A stretch of DNA of 8,364 bases from the NCBI GenBank assembly GCA_023130215.1, contig JAGMAN010000014.1:1-8364 (forward strand), written 5' to 3'. Shown piece after piece: positions 7,616 to 8,364 of this stretch (position 1 is its first letter; each line of letters begins with the position of its first letter). This stretch comes from a bacterium. GTDB taxonomy: Bacteria; NPL-UPA2; JAGMAN01. The notes beneath the pieces were generated by a model. The model was not told where the DNA came from and did no database searches. It was given only the letters and a program-made list of their open reading frames with translations. The translations under genes were made by a program, and so were the position numbers.

Positions 7616-7840
7616 TTATTTAACCATCTTAAGATATTGCGGTGTGGAAATTTTCAGAACTCTTAGGTTATTACGAATAATAAACTTGGGAACGTCTTTG
7701 TCGGTTGGGACTACTAAGGGGCGTTTAAGGTCAGCACGTTTATAAATTCGATGGTCGCCTTCCTGATGCGAAAATTCACAGCCGACGTCAAGTAGAAACC
7801 GTTCAAACTTTCTCCAATGAACTGGCCTCAGGCGGGGCAT
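7616..7840 (-). CDS. hicA: HicA-family mRNA interferase toxin
   Basis: 74 residues, a typical HicA length. HicA toxins have a double-stranded-RNA-binding-like fold and cleave mRNA, stopping growth when unbound. The family pattern is clear: an N-terminal M-P-R-L-x-P-V segment, a hydrophobic helix, a Gly20-x-x-Phe turn, the motif G28-D-H30-R-I-Y with the catalytic histidine, then a V-V-P segment and a C-terminal helix with N-L-R at 58-60. All expected parts are present, so it should be functional. Its ATG overlaps the end of hicB by 13 bp, which points to translational coupling; the nearest Shine-Dalgarno-like bases, AAGGT, lie three bases upstream inside hicB. It converges on the MEMO-AMMECR1 gene with a 53-bp gap and no clear terminator. 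The order is antitoxin first, the reverse of the classical hicAB arrangement but found in other HicBA systems. Confidence 0.88.
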   Translation of the reverse strand: MPRLRPVHWRKFERFLLDVGCEFSHQEGDHRIYKRADLKRPLVVPTDKDVPKFIIRNNLRVLKISTPQYLKMVK

Positions 7841-8133
7841 GGGACCTTAAAAGATTCTTCTGTCCGTGATATGATAACAGGAGGGACCCAGTGTAGCTTC
7901 GGGCGGGAAACCTTCTTCCAGCCACATTCGAGAAGCACACTCTCTAATGTGCCCATTTTAAATAACTCTTCAAGGAAGATTCGAACAATTTCTTCAAACC
8001 TCTTTTTGGCCTGGTCAAAGTCATCACCACATGTAGAGAGGTCTAAAGCTGGAGTATATGCTATGAACTTCTTCCCTTCCTTTAGAAAAGTAACTGGGAG
8101 ATTAACTTCGTAAGACCGCATTTTCTTTCCCAT
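7828..8133 (-). CDS. hicB: HicB-family antitoxin
   Basis: 101 residues from ATG 8133, chosen because GAGAGG lies about five bases upstream; an upstream in-frame TTG at 8172 has no such support. HicB antitoxins bind and inactivate HicA. The HicB core is visible: beta strands with FIAYTPALDLSTCGDD (23-38), equivalent to the family's YVAYCPELGxxTxGDT, then an amphipathic helix QAKKRFEEIVRIFLEEL (41-57) and a G-T-L-E-S-V-L-L-E-C-G-W segment (61-72). The C-terminal tail (about 73-101) is rich in Pro and Trp and shows no ribbon-helix-helix or HTH domain that I can recognise, so how it represses its own promoter, if it does, is unclear. It is the first gene of a two-gene operon with hicA. Assignment rests on the core pattern and the HicA partner. 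Confidence 0.85.
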   Translation of the reverse strand: MGKKMRSYEVNLPVTFLKEGKKFIAYTPALDLSTCGDDFDQAKKRFEEIVRIFLEELFKMGTLESVLLECGWKKVSRPKLHWVPPVIISRTEESFKVPCPA

Positions 8134-8240
8134 TCGAACCTCTCTAATTATTGCCCACCCTTGCCAAAGCAATAGGAACGAGCTTATCAGCCCTGCCTCG
8201 CCGAGTTGATACAGGGGATTTCAATTGCCCTTCCATTGTG

Positions 8241-8270
8241 ATTTTACCACTATCCCTCAAGCCTTGTCAA
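8241..8270 (-). promoter_or_regulatory. Sigma-70 promoter of hicBA
   Basis: On the minus strand: a perfect TTGACA (8270-8265), 18-bp spacer, TAAAAT (8246-8241). Initiation near 8234 gives a leader of about 100 bases before hicB. No other promoter of this quality is seen upstream of the pair. Confidence 0.75.
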
Positions 8271-8272
8271 GG
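8262..8272. promoter_or_regulatory. Palindrome over the -35 box of hicBA, candidate operator
   Basis: CCTTG-T-CAAGG is a perfect 5-bp dyad around one base, and it covers the whole TTGACA box. A longer flanking pair, CCCTC (8254-8258) and GAGGG (8272-8276), surrounds it slightly off centre. A protein bound here would block polymerase, as in autoregulated toxin-antitoxin operons. The symmetry is seen; the function is inferred. Confidence 0.4.
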
Positions 8273-8344
8273 AGGGTTCCCACTTTTTCTAATTTACCCT
8301 ACATCCACTATGTTGAGATATAATTACATCACAAGATATACGTG

Positions 8345-8361
8345 TAGGGGATAATCCCTTA
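8345..8361. repeat. Imperfect 17-bp palindrome at the right edge
   Basis: TAGGGGAT-A-ATCCCTTA: 8-bp arms with one mismatch around a central A. It lies upstream of the hicBA promoter and beside the window edge. It could be an operator of a gene outside the window or chance. No gene is seen between 8134 and the window end apart from the promoter elements listed. Confidence 0.35.
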
Positions 8362-8364
8362 CCT

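Noticed and set aside
8319-8324. TATAAT on the plus strand as a promoter pointing right
   Set aside because: No -35 box at a usable distance and no extended -10; AT-rich surroundings make a chance match likely.
8151-8354. Short plus-strand open frame at the right end
   Set aside because: No ribosome binding site or recognisable sequence, and it runs through the hicBA promoter and the hicB start region.
1-8364. CRISPR array, transposase or insertion-sequence ends
   Set aside because: No regularly spaced direct repeats, transposase motifs or paired terminal inverted repeats were seen on either strand.

Overview
The window is bacterial chromosome with dense, mostly intact genes: a structural maintenance of chromosomes protein (smc) and ribosomal protein L28 (rpmB), flanked by a sigma-54 regulatory locus and a HicB/HicA toxin-antitoxin pair. 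GTG and TTG starts, strong Shine-Dalgarno sequences, consensus-like sigma-70 promoters, an apparent -24/-12 promoter and the AmmeMemoRadiSam protein family all point to a bacterium, probably an uncultured or anaerobic lineage. I cannot name the phylum from sequence alone.

Left part (1-2084, minus strand). A GTG-started sigma-54 enhancer-binding protein (EBP; receiver-like domain, AAA+ with intact GAFTGA, Fis-type HTH) is read leftward. Its 3' untranslated region ends in an intrinsic terminator (461-490). Directly beyond that lies a near-perfect -24/-12 promoter (438-453) driving a receiver-domain gene that leaves the window at base 1. A perfect 14-bp dyad (554-567) sits about 130 bp upstream of the predicted start site, a typical place for an enhancer site. 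The simplest reading is that the EBP activates the gene beside it. Both receivers lack canonical phosphorylation residues, so this may not be an ordinary phosphorelay.

Middle (2085-7562, plus strand). Divergent from the EBP, an extended -10 promoter gives a very short leader in front of smc, which starts at TTG (2192). rpmB follows after 23 bp. Next, almost touching rpmB, is a fused MEMO-AMMECR1 protein (AmmeMemoRadiSam proteins B and A in one chain) that appears to carry a lipoprotein-like signal. A strong ribosome binding site at the domain junction could also produce the AMMECR1 half alone. The three genes look like one transcription unit.

Right part (7563-8364, minus strand). A short gap (7563-7615) separates the convergent hicBA pair. 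hicB (antitoxin) comes first and overlaps hicA (toxin) by 13 bp. A sigma-70 promoter with an exact TTGACA box lies upstream, and an 11-bp palindrome covers its -35 box. The rest up to the window end is non-coding as far as I can see, apart from an imperfect palindrome at the edge.

The least ordinary items are the EBP/sigma-54 promoter/degenerate-receiver module and the apparently exported MEMO-AMMECR1 fusion.
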